Counted from the first letter of the stretch, positions 1-8,388 are shown. The stretch is DNA of 44,018 bases from DATJPD01 sp036394195 (GCA_036394195.1 DASWFO010000196.1:1-44018), one strand, 5' to 3'. Notes: a model not told the origin generated them from the sequence alone. Numbers and translations: made by a program.

Positions 1-719
1 AACAGCACCGAGAACGTCATCACGACCGAGAGGATCGGCATCAGCATCGGCACGGTCACGTGGCGGAAGCGCTGCCAGGACGTGGCGCCGTCCAGCGCCG
101 CCGCCTCGTAAAGCGACGGCGAGATCGTCTGCAGGCCGGCGAGGAGGCAGATCGCGACGAACGGGATGCCGCGCCAGACATTGGCGACGATCAGGGACGC
201 GCGCGCGGCGTTCGGCTGGCCGAGAAAATCGATGAAATGATCGATGAGGCCGGCCTTCACCAGCGCCCAGGAGACGATGGAGAACTGGGCGTCGTAGATC
301 CACCAGAAGGCGATCGCCGACAGTACCGTCGGCACGATGTAGGGCAGGAGCACGATGGCGCGGATGAACGCCTTGAACGGCATCGAATTGTTGAGGAGCA
401 GCGCCAGCCACAGGCCGAGGCCGAATTTGAAGGCGGTGGCGACGGTCGTATAGAGCACGGTGTTGAACACCGAGAGGAGGAACACGTCGTCCTGGAACAG
501 CGAGACATAGTTCTCGATGCCGGTGAAGATCCCCGGCCGGCCGATGCGGGCGTCGGTGAAGCCCAGCCACACGCCGAGGCCCAGCGGATAGGCGAGGAAC
601 ACCACGAGCAGCCCCAGGGCCGGGAGCATGAACAGGAACGACAGGACGCGCCGGTCGTCGAGCAGGTCGACCAGCGGGCGGCGGGGCGAGAGCACGCCGG
701 CGCCGACGGCCGGTGACAC
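1..719 (-). CDS. Sugar ABC transporter permease, MalF/UgpA type (3' part outside window)
   Basis: Inner-membrane permease of a carbohydrate ABC importer. The minus-strand reading is open from a GTG at 719 to the window edge, so the C terminus is missing. The first residues are cytosolic, then a hydrophobic segment begins (RVLSFLFMLPALGLLVVF). The permease/ATPase contact loop is visible near the left edge as EAAALDGATSWQRFR, the classic EAA motif of the MalF/UgpA family. An in-frame GTG at 737, directly after a TAA stop, is an alternative start; neither start has a strong ribosome binding site. It lies downstream of the UgpC-like ATPase on the same strand. The partner permease and the binding protein are presumably to the left of the window. 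Family call is firm; the sugar is unknown. Confidence 0.85.
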   Translation of the reverse strand, partial: MSPAVGAGVLSPRRPLVDLLDDRRVLSFLFMLPALGLLVVFLAYPLGLGVWLGFTDARIGRPGIFTGIENYVSLFQDDVFLLSVFNTVLYTTVATAFKFGLGLWLALLLNNSMPFKAFIRAIVLLPYIVPTVLSAIAFWWIYDAQFSIVSWALVKAGLIDHFIDFLGQPNAARASLIVANVWRGIPFVAICLLAGLQTISPSLYEAAALDGATSWQRFRHVTVPMLMPILSVVMTFSVL

Positions 720-804
720 TTGAGACGCCTGGGACACTTACGACATCCGGAGCATGGAGGGCCTGGCTATCTCCGACGTGGCCGGTACCCGGCGTGGAAT
801 TGTC

Positions 805-837
805 GGGGGCGCTGCCCTCCTCCCGCGCAGCGCCCCC
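805..837. other. Hairpin between ATPase and permease genes
   Basis: Perfect 10-bp inverted repeat, GGGGGCGCTG at 805-814 and its complement at 828-837, with a 13-nt loop. It sits in the 165-bp gap between the UgpC-like gene and the permease. There is no T-run after it on the minus strand, so it looks more like an intercistronic mRNA-stabilising structure than a terminator. Confidence 0.45.
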
Positions 838-901
838 CGGCGCCCGTCCCCCCGAACGGGAGCCTCCCTGAAACCTGCGTCATGCCGGGGCGGTCTCTCA
901 C

Positions 902-1969
902 CTAGAGATGCCGCCCGGATTGCGCATCGAACAAGTGCATGGCGTCGGGCCGCGGCTTCAAGGTAACCGCCGTGCCCGGCGCGAAGTCGTAGCGCTCCGA
1001 CACCACGGCGGTCACCGGGCCCGCCGGCGTGTCGACGAAAATCTGGGTCTCCGCCCCGGTCGGCTCGAGCACCGTCACCTTGCCCGCGATGCCGTCGCCG
1101 CCGCCCAGCGACAGGTGCTCGGGGCGAATGCCCAGCACGACGCTTTGGCCGTCCCGCCCCTCACCCGGTGTCGGCAGGCGGATCGCCTGCCCGCCCGGGG
1201 CCTCGAAGCGCGTGCCGCCGCCGCCGTTGCGCAGCACGCCGGGCAGGAAGTTCATCGCCGGCGAGCCGATGAAGCCGGCCACGAACGTGTTCGCCGGATG
1301 GTCGTAGAGCTCCAGCGGCGTGCCAATCTGCTCGACGATCCCGTCATGCATGACCACGATGCGGTCGGCCATGGTCATGGCTTCGATCTGGTCGTGCGTC
1401 ACGTAGACGGTCGTGGTCTTCAGACGCTGGTGCAGCGCCTTGATCTCGGTGCGCATCTGGACGCGCAGTTTCGCATCGAGGTTGGAGAGCGGCTCGTCGA
1501 ACAGGAAGACCTGCGGATCGCGCACGATGGCGCGGCCCATCGCCACCCGCTGGCGCTGGCCACCGGACAGCTGGCGCGGATAGCGCTTCAGGTAATCGCC
1601 GAGATTGAGGATCGCGGCCGCCTTCTGCACCCGCTCGTCGATCAGCTTGGCGTCGGCGTTGCGCAGCTTCAGGCTGAACGCCATGTTGTCGTACACGGTC
1701 ATGTGCGGATAGAGCGCGTAGTTCTGGAAGACCATCGCGACGTCGCGCTCTTTGGGCGGAAGGTTGTTCACCACCCGCCCGCCGATCGAGATCGTGCCGG
1801 CGCTGATCTGCTCCAGACCGGCGAGCATCCGGAGCAGCGTCGACTTGCCGCAGCCGGATGGGCCGACCAGCACGACGAACTCGCCGTCGGCGATATCGAC
1901 ATTGATGCCGTGAATGACGCGATGTGGCCCGAACGCCTTTTCCACGTCTCGAATAACGACCGCCGCCAT
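902..1969 (-). CDS. Sugar ABC transporter ATP-binding protein, UgpC/MalK family
   Basis: Cytoplasmic ATPase that powers a carbohydrate importer. At 355 residues it has the full MalK-type length. Walker A GPSGCGKST is at about residues 36-44, the signature LSGGQ at 134-138, Walker B VFLFDEP at 154-160 and the switch histidine (THD) at 192. The C-terminal third carries the TOBE/OB regulatory domain (GIRPEHLSLG). The ATG at 1969 is preceded by GGGAGAG at a reasonable distance. It follows the 2-hydroxyacid dehydrogenase on the same strand and precedes the permease, so it belongs to the same operon. Specificity (glycerol-3-phosphate, maltose or another sugar) cannot be read from the ATPase. Confidence 0.95.
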   Translation of the reverse strand: MAAVVIRDVEKAFGPHRVIHGINVDIADGEFVVLVGPSGCGKSTLLRMLAGLEQISAGTISIGGRVVNNLPPKERDVAMVFQNYALYPHMTVYDNMAFSLKLRNADAKLIDERVQKAAAILNLGDYLKRYPRQLSGGQRQRVAMGRAIVRDPQVFLFDEPLSNLDAKLRVQMRTEIKALHQRLKTTTVYVTHDQIEAMTMADRIVVMHDGIVEQIGTPLELYDHPANTFVAGFIGSPAMNFLPGVLRNGGGGTRFEAPGGQAIRLPTPGEGRDGQSVVLGIRPEHLSLGGGDGIAGKVTVLEPTGAETQIFVDTPAGPVTAVVSERYDFAPGTAVTLKPRPDAMHLFDAQSGRHL

Positions 1970-2044
1970 ACGCGCGTCTCTCCCTGTGCTCCCGGCCCGT
2001 CCGTCTTTTTATGGTTTTAGGGCCGGCCTGATCTAATCACCGTT

Positions 2045-3088
2045 TCAGCCTTCGGGCAACTTCAACAGGCTGCGGTTCACGCAATTGCGCAGCTCGCGGC
2101 CGAGCAGCGCGTCGCAGACCGTCGCCGCGGCGCGCAGCCGCAGCTCGCGCAGGCTCTCCGGGCTGTAGAAGGCGGCGTGCGGGGACAGCAGGAGACGGCC
2201 GGCGAGCCAGCTTGGCTGCATCCGCCAGGACGCGATCAGCTCGTGATCGGGATCGGGCGGCTCCTCGGGCAGCACGTCCAGGGCCGCTCCGCCCGGGCGG
2301 CCGGCGCGCAAGCCCGCGGCGAGGGCTTCGATATCGACCACGGCGCCGCGCGCGGTATTCACCAGGATCGAGCGCGGCTTCATCCGCGCGAACCGGGCGG
2401 CACTCATGAGGCCGCGCGTCTCGGGAGTCAGCGGACAGTGCAGGCTGACGATGTCCGTGTCCGCCAGGAGTGCCTCCAGGGAATCGCGGCGCTCGTAATT
2501 GGGCGAGGTCGGCGGGTCGGCGACGTAAGGGTCGTAATACAGGATGCGAAGGCCGAAGGCGCGGGCGCGAACGGCGGCGGCGCGGCCGATCCGGCCGAAG
2601 CCGACGATGCCGAAGACCTGGGTGCTCAGCCGGTCGACGAGCGGTGCAGTGTCCCAGCGCCAGCCGGCGACGGGATCGAGGTTCAGCATGTCGCCGTAGC
2701 TCGCCAGGCCGCGGCGCAAGCTGAGCGCCAGGGCGAGCGCGTGGCTCGCCACCTCTTCGGTGCAATAGTCGGGCACGTTGCACACCGGAATGGCCCGCTC
2801 GCCACAGGCGGCCACGTCGATGTTGTCGAAGCCGATGCCGGCCCGCACGATGACGCGGCAGCGCTCGAGCCGCGACACCGCTTCGGCGCCGATGGTCATC
2901 CGGGGGCTGGCGACGATGACCGCGTCCGCGGTGCGCCAGGAGTCGATCGGCACCGCGCCGGCATCGAGGAGGCGATGGATCTCCAGAACCGCCCCCGGCT
3001 CGTTGAGCACCGGCGCCAAGGCCTCGCGCTCCAGCACCGCATCGCCCGAAAATGTCGCGTCGGGGATGAGGATCCGGAGGGCGCTCAT
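2045..3088 (-). CDS. D-2-hydroxyacid dehydrogenase (CtBP/phosphoglycerate-dehydrogenase-like)
   Basis: NAD(P)-dependent oxidoreductase that interconverts a 2-oxoacid and a D-2-hydroxyacid in the cytoplasm. In the 347-residue product the nucleotide-binding glycine motif GFGRIG is at about 163-168. The catalytic triad of the family is visible: Arg in NTARG (about 247), Glu in LPEEPP (about 276) and His in SPHAAF (about 304). The ATG at 3088 lies 7 nt beyond the stop of the upstream aminotransferase. The open frame extends further to a TTG at 3157, but that would overlap the aminotransferase by about 60 bp and adds a non-conserved Arg/Ser-rich stretch. The segment after NTARG resembles the C-terminal-binding-protein subgroup. 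Substrate unknown; context suggests sugar-acid metabolism. Confidence 0.9.
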   Translation of the reverse strand: MSALRILIPDATFSGDAVLEREALAPVLNEPGAVLEIHRLLDAGAVPIDSWRTADAVIVASPRMTIGAEAVSRLERCRVIVRAGIGFDNIDVAACGERAIPVCNVPDYCTEEVASHALALALSLRRGLASYGDMLNLDPVAGWRWDTAPLVDRLSTQVFGIVGFGRIGRAAAVRARAFGLRILYYDPYVADPPTSPNYERRDSLEALLADTDIVSLHCPLTPETRGLMSAARFARMKPRSILVNTARGAVVDIEALAAGLRAGRPGGAALDVLPEEPPDPDHELIASWRMQPSWLAGRLLLSPHAAFYSPESLRELRLRAAATVCDALLGRELRNCVNRSLLKLPEG

Positions 3089-3095
3089 TGGGGGC

Positions 3096-4193
3096 TCAGG
3101 CGAGCGCCGGCTCGAGACGGTCGAGCGCGGCGGAGAGCCGCTCCGGCCGGGTCGCAAAGCACAGGCGCAGGAAGCCCTCGCCCTCCGGCCCGAAGGCGAT
3201 GCCCGGTGCCAGCCCGACGCCGGATTGCCGCAGGAGGCGTTTTGCGGTTCCGAGGCTATCTGTCATGCCGTCCAGGCGGAAGAACGCGTAGAACGCCGCG
3301 TCCGGCCGCGCCAGGCGGACGCGCGGCATGGCGCTCAGCCGCTGCACCACGACGTCGCGGGCGCGGCCATACGCCTCCACGATCTCGCGGATGAAGGCTT
3401 CGCCCTGCTCGATCGCGACGATGCCGGCGTGCTGGCTGAACGTCGCCGGGCCGGACATGTTGACCTCGTTCAGCTTGCCGAACGTGTCGGCGAGGGCCGG
3501 CGGATGGACGAGCCAGCCGAGCCGCCAGCCGGTCATGCACCACGACTTCGAGAAGCTGTTGATCGCGATGACCGGATCGTCGGCGCCGGCGCGATCCAGG
3601 GCACTCGGCGCGCAGGGGCGGTCGTAGACCAGCCGCTCATAGACCTCGTCGGCGACGATCCAGATGCGCCGCTGGCGCGCGAACGCCAGCAGCGCCGCGT
3701 GGTCCTCCGGTGTCGCCATCCAGCCGGTCGGGTTGCCGGGCGAATTGACGAAGATGAGGCGCGTGCGCTCGTCGCAGGCGTCGATCAGCCGCTGAATGTC
3801 GAGACGCCAGCGATCGTCCGCCGATCTGCCGTCGGGAGCGCTGAGCGGCACGCGCCGCACCTCGCCGCCCAGCACGTGGATCGCATCGGCGCAGTTCGGC
3901 CACACCGGCGTCACCATCACCGCGTTGTCGCCGGCCTCGATCAGCGCCTGCATGACCAGCATGATCGCGTTGACGCCGGACGCCGTCACCGTGATGCGGT
4001 CCGCCCCGACCGGCCCGCCGTGCAGCCGGGTCACGTAGCGGGCGATCGCCTGGCGCAGCTCGGGGATGCCGCTGTTCTGGGTGTAGAACGTCTTGCCGTC
4101 GGTCATCGCGCGCGCGGCGGCCTGGCAAATGAAATCGGGCGTCGGCAGATCGCCTTCGCCGAACCACAGCGCCGCGACGTCGGCCTTCCACAT
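3096..4193 (-). CDS. PLP-dependent aminotransferase, class I/II (aspartate aminotransferase fold)
   Basis: Transfers an amino group between an amino acid and a 2-oxoacid using pyridoxal phosphate. Seen in 365 residues: SPGNPTG at about 151-157, ADEVY at 181-185, the Schiff-base lysine in NSFSKSW (about 216) and an Arg in TGWRLGW (224). The first ATG is at 4193, but the frame is open upstream and encodes RFPGSRIREIANAG, which looks like the conserved N terminus of this family. No ATG, GTG or TTG exists there. A CTG at 4274, overlapping the stop of the dehydratase gene and preceded by GGGAAAG, would restore those 27 residues. The start is therefore uncertain. It sits between the dehydratase and the D-2-hydroxyacid dehydrogenase in one operon. 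Substrate not identifiable. Confidence 0.9.
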   Translation of the reverse strand: MWKADVAALWFGEGDLPTPDFICQAAARAMTDGKTFYTQNSGIPELRQAIARYVTRLHGGPVGADRITVTASGVNAIMLVMQALIEAGDNAVMVTPVWPNCADAIHVLGGEVRRVPLSAPDGRSADDRWRLDIQRLIDACDERTRLIFVNSPGNPTGWMATPEDHAALLAFARQRRIWIVADEVYERLVYDRPCAPSALDRAGADDPVIAINSFSKSWCMTGWRLGWLVHPPALADTFGKLNEVNMSGPATFSQHAGIVAIEQGEAFIREIVEAYGRARDVVVQRLSAMPRVRLARPDAAFYAFFRLDGMTDSLGTAKRLLRQSGVGLAPGIAFGPEGEGFLRLCFATRPERLSAALDRLEPALA

Positions 4194-4270
4194 CCCGGCA
4201 TTGGCGATCTCGCGGATGCGCGAGCCGGGAAAGCGCTCGATCCGCGGGCGCAGCGGTGCGGGAAGGACGC

Positions 4271-6022
4271 TCAGTGGCTTTCCCGCAGTTTCGGCGTGCC
4301 GCTGCGCCCGACCAGGAAGCCGAGATCGGCACCTTTGTTCGCCTGCAGCACCGTGTCCACATAGAGTTTGGTGTAGCCGCGGTCATACGGCGACGTGAAG
4401 CCCTTCCAGGCCCGCCGCCGCTTCTCGAGCTCGGCCTCCGGGATGTCGAGATGCAGCCGCCGCTTCTCGACGCCGAGCTCGATGACGTCGCCGTTCTGGA
4501 CCAGCGCCAGAGTGCCACCGGCCGCCGCCTCGGGGGCGGCGTGCAGGACGACCGTGCCGTAGGCGGTGCCGCTCATTCGCGCGTCCGAAACCCGCACCAT
4601 GTCGGTGATACCCTTCTTCAGCAGCTTCGCCGGCAGCGCCATGTTGCCGACCTCGGCCATGCCGGGATAGCCCTTGGGCCCGCAATATTTGAGCACCATG
4701 ACGCAGCTCTCGTCGATGTCGAGCTTCGGATCGTCGATGCGCGCCTTGTAGTCTTCGATGCTCTCGAACACGACCGCGCGGCCGCGGTGCTTCATCAGCT
4801 TCGGCGAAGCCGCGGACGGCTTGAGGATCGCGCCGTCGGCGGCCAGATTGCCGCGCAGCACGACGATGCCGCCGTGCTTCTTGAACGGCTTGTCGAACGG
4901 GAAGATCACCTCGCGGTTCCAGCACTCGGCACCCTTGTTGTTTTCCCAGATCGTCTTGCCGGTGATCGTGAGCGCCTGCTTGTGGAGCTTGTCTTTGAGC
5001 TCGTTGATCACCACCGGCAGGCCGCCCGCGTAGTAGAAATCCTCCATCAGGTGCTCGCCGGACGGCATCAGGTTCACCAGGCACGGAGTGTCGCGGCCGA
5101 GGCTGTCCCAGTCGTCGAGCGAGATGTCGATGCCCATGCGGCCGGCCAGCGCCAGCAGGTGGACGACGGCGTTCGTCGAGCCGCCGATGGCGCCGTTCAC
5201 CATGATTGCGTTCTCGAAATTCTCGCGTTTGACCACCTTCGAGAAGCGCAGATCCTCGAGCACGATCTCGACCGCCCGCCGGCCGACCAGGTGCGCGAGC
5301 GCGTAGCGCCGCGAGTCCACCGCCGGAATCGCCGCGTTCGTCGGCAGGCCGATGCCCAGCGATTCGACCATGCTGGCCATGGTAGACGCGGTCCCCATGG
5401 TGTTGCAGTGCCCGGTCGAGCGCGCATTGCCGGCCTCGGCGGAGAGGAACTCCTCCATGGTCATCTCGCCGGCTTTGACCATGGCATCAAATTTCCACAC
5501 ATCCGTGCCCGAGCCGAGCAGCATGTCGTTGTAATGGCCGTTCAGCATGGGCCCGCCGGAGAGCCCGATGGTCGGAAGGTCGCAGCTGGCCGCACCCATG
5601 AGCAGCGCCGGCGTCGTCTTGTCGCAGCCCATCAGCAGCACGACGCCGTCCATCGGATTGCCGCGGATCGCCTCTTCGACGTCCATGGCGGCGAGATTGC
5701 GATAAAGCATCGCGGTCGGGCGCAGCAGGACCTCGCCGAGCGACGTCACCGGGAATTCCAGCGGGAAGCCGCCGCGCTCCCAGACGCCGCGCTTCACATG
5801 ATCGGCGAGCTTGCGGAAATGCGCGTTGCACGGATTGTATTCGGAGAAGGTGTTGCAGATCCCGATCACCGGCCGCCCGTCGAACGCGTCGTCGGGAAAG
5901 CCCTGGTTCTTCATCCAGCTGCGGTGAACGAAGCCGTCCTTGTCGCGCCGGCCGAACCAGTCGGCGCTGCGCAGCTCACGCTTGTGATTGGAATTTTTCC
6001 CGTTCGAATTTTTGGGCGCCAT
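4271..6022 (-). CDS. IlvD/Edd-family dehydratase, probably sugar-acid (L-arabinonate-type)
   Basis: Fe-S enzyme that removes water from a 2,3-dihydroxy acid to give a 2-keto-3-deoxy acid. The 583-residue product begins with the block RSADWFGRRDKDGF and HRSWMKNQG, typical of arabinonate/xylonate dehydratases rather than of biosynthetic IlvD. Cluster cysteines are Cys65 (NPCN), Cys133 (GCDKTTPA) and Cys206 (GHCNTMG). From memory, their spacing (68 and 73 residues) matches the Rhizobium L-arabinonate dehydratase. Lys135 is the likely metal-site lysine. The ATG at 6022 has a clear GAGGAGAA ribosome binding site. It is the first gene of the minus-strand operon that also holds the aminotransferase, 2-hydroxyacid dehydrogenase and sugar transporter. 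Alternative: a dehydratase for another aldonic or uronic acid. Confidence 0.85.
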   Translation of the reverse strand: MAPKNSNGKNSNHKRELRSADWFGRRDKDGFVHRSWMKNQGFPDDAFDGRPVIGICNTFSEYNPCNAHFRKLADHVKRGVWERGGFPLEFPVTSLGEVLLRPTAMLYRNLAAMDVEEAIRGNPMDGVVLLMGCDKTTPALLMGAASCDLPTIGLSGGPMLNGHYNDMLLGSGTDVWKFDAMVKAGEMTMEEFLSAEAGNARSTGHCNTMGTASTMASMVESLGIGLPTNAAIPAVDSRRYALAHLVGRRAVEIVLEDLRFSKVVKRENFENAIMVNGAIGGSTNAVVHLLALAGRMGIDISLDDWDSLGRDTPCLVNLMPSGEHLMEDFYYAGGLPVVINELKDKLHKQALTITGKTIWENNKGAECWNREVIFPFDKPFKKHGGIVVLRGNLAADGAILKPSAASPKLMKHRGRAVVFESIEDYKARIDDPKLDIDESCVMVLKYCGPKGYPGMAEVGNMALPAKLLKKGITDMVRVSDARMSGTAYGTVVLHAAPEAAAGGTLALVQNGDVIELGVEKRRLHLDIPEAELEKRRRAWKGFTSPYDRGYTKLYVDTVLQANKGADLGFLVGRSGTPKLRESH

Positions 6023-6103
6023 GACGTTCTCCTCGTGCCCGGACTCTAGACCCGGGCCACCGGAGGAACAACCCGGCGGGGAGGTTTTAGTGCCTTAGTT
6101 CTG

Positions 6104-6151
6104 GGCGCCCTCGCATGTGGCCGCCCCACCAACCCCACATGCTCGGGCGCC
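6104..6151. repeat. Imperfect inverted repeat downstream of the SPOR gene
   Basis: Two 17-nt arms, 6104-6120 and 6135-6151, pair with two mismatches around a 14-nt loop. It lies in the 182-bp gap after the stop of the SPOR-domain gene (minus strand) and before the dehydratase gene. No T-run follows, so it may be a REP-like element or a factor-dependent terminator. Confidence 0.4.
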
Positions 6152-6204
6152 GCTCGCCCATCCGGGCTCGCGGGTGACTCACACCGAAGTCTAAGCTTAA
6201 AGCG

Positions 6205-6810
6205 CTAGGGCCGGATGACGCGGCAGCCCGCACCGGCGGTGCGCAGCTTCGTGCACACCGATCGCGCCCCGTCTTCGTCGAGCGGTCCGCCTTCGACGCG
6301 GAACAGCCGCGCGCCGTCCGGCGCGTCGAAGGCGACGAGGCTCACCCGGAGGGCCGCGAGCACGTCCGGATGCAGGCGCTGCAGGCGGCGCCATTCCCGC
6401 GGTCCGTCAGCCTCTTCGCTGACCGACGCGACCTGGACGCGGAACGGACCATCCGAGGCCGCCGCACCCGCCGCCGCTGGAGCGCCCAGCCCCATCTCGT
6501 CCATGAACGCGAGCTGCCGGCGCGCCGCGCCATCACCGTTGCGGACCGCTTCGCCGAACCAGCGCCGGGCCAGCTCGTACTCGGTCGGAACACCGTCGCC
6601 GTTGGCGTAGAGCACGCCCAACTCGTACTGGGCGCTCGCGTCGCCCGCTTCAGCTGCTCGCAACAAATCTGGGAGCGACGGGACCGTCGTGCCCCCGTCG
6701 ACGATCGGCGGGGCGACCTCGATGCCCTGCGCGCCAGCGCCGGCGGTCAGCCCCAAAACCAGGACAACTGACAAAACTACGGATCGAATGCGCACAGCCG
6801 ACTCGATCAT
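6205..6810 (-). CDS. Secreted Sel1-repeat protein with C-terminal SPOR domain
   Basis: Likely periplasmic, peptidoglycan-associated protein. Residues 1-28 form a signal peptide ending AGAGAQ. Residues about 48-110 hold one to two Sel1-like helical repeats (AGDASAQYELGVLYANGDG). Residues about 120-199 look like a SPOR domain (FRVQVASVSEEADGPREW and a final CRVIRP strand), the module that binds denuded glycan strands. It is separated from the dehydratase operon by 182 bp and is divergent from the GH88-like gene. The two domain calls rest on pattern recognition. The protein may act in the cell envelope or septum and need not be linked to sugar catabolism. Confidence 0.75.
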   Translation of the reverse strand: MIESAVRIRSVVLSVVLVLGLTAGAGAQGIEVAPPIVDGGTTVPSLPDLLRAAEAGDASAQYELGVLYANGDGVPTEYELARRWFGEAVRNGDGAARRQLAFMDEMGLGAPAAAGAAASDGPFRVQVASVSEEADGPREWRRLQRLHPDVLAALRVSLVAFDAPDGARLFRVEGGPLDEDGARSVCTKLRTAGAGCRVIRP

Positions 6811-6951
6811 ACGATTGCACTCAGAGAATCATCATCGCGCCAGGGCTGCAACCGAATTCGTCAGGCCGGACGTGGACTGGGACGGGCGCCTGCGATCCGT
6901 GTATAGTCGCGGCCGGGGGAACGAATCGGGTCAGGGGCTCCGCAACCACGC

Positions 6952-8007
6952 ATGGCGGCACGCGCACGTCTTCTCGATTTGTTGTGTGAACGGGTCCTGT
7001 CGACCCGGGCCGCCATTGGCGCGAAATGGCCGACCGACGCCGACCGGCGCGACGGCAAATGGCACACGACGGGCAGCCCCGACTGGACCTGGAGCCTGTG
7101 GGTCGAGGCGCTGCGCCTGGTCGGCGAGCGGCGCAAGATGCCGGAGCTGATCGAGGAGGCGCGGACCCGCACGGTGCAGCGCGCCGAGGATCGCCATAAG
7201 CACGACCTCTTTCGCGGGGCTGCGTTCTATTACTCCGCAGCGCGGCTCGCGGTGGCCACCAAAGACGAAGGGATGAAGGACTACGCGCTCGATACCGCGC
7301 GCGAAGTGGCCGACATGGCCGACGACGTCACCGGTGCCCGACCGCTCGGGCGCGATGGCGGCGGTGCGACCGCCCACCGCCTCGAGAGCGCTTTGCTGGG
7401 CACGGCACTCGATTGGTACGCAGGCAAGGCGCTCAACGACAAGACCTGGGCGACCGGCGCGCGCAAGCATCTCGACTACACGATCAAGGAGCTGCTCGAC
7501 CGCGAGCTGCAGGTCGAAGGCAAGCAGCAGGAGAACCCGCCGTTCCGCAGCCGCTGCCTGGCCCTGGCGATCGCCGGTTACTACCGCGCGTGGGAGAGCT
7601 CACGCGACCGCCGCTATCTCGACGCCGGCGACCGGCTGGTCGACTATCTGTGGCTGAACTCGGGAGCCGATCACATGCCACCGCGCGATCCCGCCGTCGC
7701 CGGACCCGGTGCCGGGCCGGCGGACACGGCCGCTGCCGCGATCATCGCGTCGGCCATCGCGCGCCTCGTGGTGCTCGATCCGCCGCCCGAGCTCGTGCGC
7801 CGGCACGCGGCACGGCTGGGGCCCATCCTCGACAGCCTCGCCCAGCACGTGACCCCGGTGGATCCGAAGGACACAAGGCCGCCCGGCATGCTGGTCGAGG
7901 CGGGTTCGGAGCGCCATGGCTCGGCGCCCGGCTGCGAGACCCTGCTCGGCGATTTCTACCTGCTCGAGGCGCTGCACTGCCTCGACCGCAAGGGCTTGCC
8001 CTGCTGA
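6952..8007 (+). CDS. GH88-like (unsaturated glucuronyl hydrolase-type) six-hairpin protein
   Basis: Probable hydrolase that removes an unsaturated uronic acid from oligosaccharides. The 351-residue chain is helical throughout, as expected of the (alpha/alpha)6 fold. Two blocks match my recollection of the family: ADTAAAAIIASAIARL (family pattern D-S-A-A-A-I-A-A-S) and the terminal LGDFYLLEALHCLDR (family pattern G-D-Y-Y-x-L-E-A-L). Family proteins are close to this length. There is no evident signal peptide, so it is probably cytoplasmic. The ATG at 6952 has no strong ribosome binding site. The neighbouring sugar-acid operon on the other strand supports a role in uronide breakdown, but this is inference. 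A related six-hairpin family (GH105 or uncharacterised) is the alternative. Confidence 0.6.
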   Translation: MAARARLLDLLCERVLSTRAAIGAKWPTDADRRDGKWHTTGSPDWTWSLWVEALRLVGERRKMPELIEEARTRTVQRAEDRHKHDLFRGAAFYYSAARLAVATKDEGMKDYALDTAREVADMADDVTGARPLGRDGGGATAHRLESALLGTALDWYAGKALNDKTWATGARKHLDYTIKELLDRELQVEGKQQENPPFRSRCLALAIAGYYRAWESSRDRRYLDAGDRLVDYLWLNSGADHMPPRDPAVAGPGAGPADTAAAAIIASAIARLVVLDPPPELVRRHAARLGPILDSLAQHVTPVDPKDTRPPGMLVEAGSERHGSAPGCETLLGDFYLLEALHCLDRKGLPC

Positions 8008-8032
8008 GGACAGCACGGCGGGTCAACAAGAA

Positions 8033-8365
8033 ATGGCCGTCACGACGCTTGAGCTATTTCGCGCGGGCAACAAGTCGAGCGCCAGAATGGATCAGGTGCG
8101 GCCGCTTGATGTCACTATGTTTGCCAAGAACGGCATGGACTGGGTGAAAGGCCGATCAGGTGGGATATCGACCGTTGATGCGCCCGACCCGACCGTTGCA
8201 GGCACTTGGTGGCGCCTTCCGGCCGGCACAGCCTATGACGACAACTTGCTGTTCCTGTGGAATGATTTCGGTAACCATTGGTCGTGGGAACCGAGCCATG
8301 ACATGCCCGTTTTGATGTATCGGACGGAATTAGCGTCTATTAATGCCCGTTTTATCCGTGTGTGA
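8033..8365 (+). CDS. Tse2-like ADP-ribosyltransferase toxin candidate
   Basis: Small protein of 110 residues. Its pattern fits what I recall of Tse2-type ADP-ribosyltransferase toxins: an early LFRAG (Arg10), then DV and DWVKG, a GGIST block at 43-47, WWRLPAGT at 59-66, then NHW and PSHDM (80-91) before a final helix. Such proteins poison the cell and need a partner antitoxin or immunity protein. The ATG at 8033 is 25 bp after the GH88-like stop with a weak ribosome binding site (AACAAGAA). The stop overlaps a GTG of the next gene by 4 bp. Base composition is clearly lower in G+C than the flanks (about 49% by hand count over 8221-8400), which suggests transfer. Function is inferred from motif resemblance only; a non-toxic relative is possible. 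Confidence 0.55.
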   Translation: MAVTTLELFRAGNKSSARMDQVRPLDVTMFAKNGMDWVKGRSGGISTVDAPDPTVAGTWWRLPAGTAYDDNLLFLWNDFGNHWSWEPSHDMPVLMYRTELASINARFIRV

Positions 8366-8388
8366 TAAATTTACGGAATGGTGACACC

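Noticed and set aside
60..716. Long plus-strand frame with Arg/Asp/Glu-rich translation
   Set aside because: It is the antisense shadow of the sugar permease; the minus strand encodes the EAA motif and membrane helices.
4256..6049. 597-codon plus-strand open frame
   Set aside because: Antisense to the IlvD-family dehydratase; no domain recognised.
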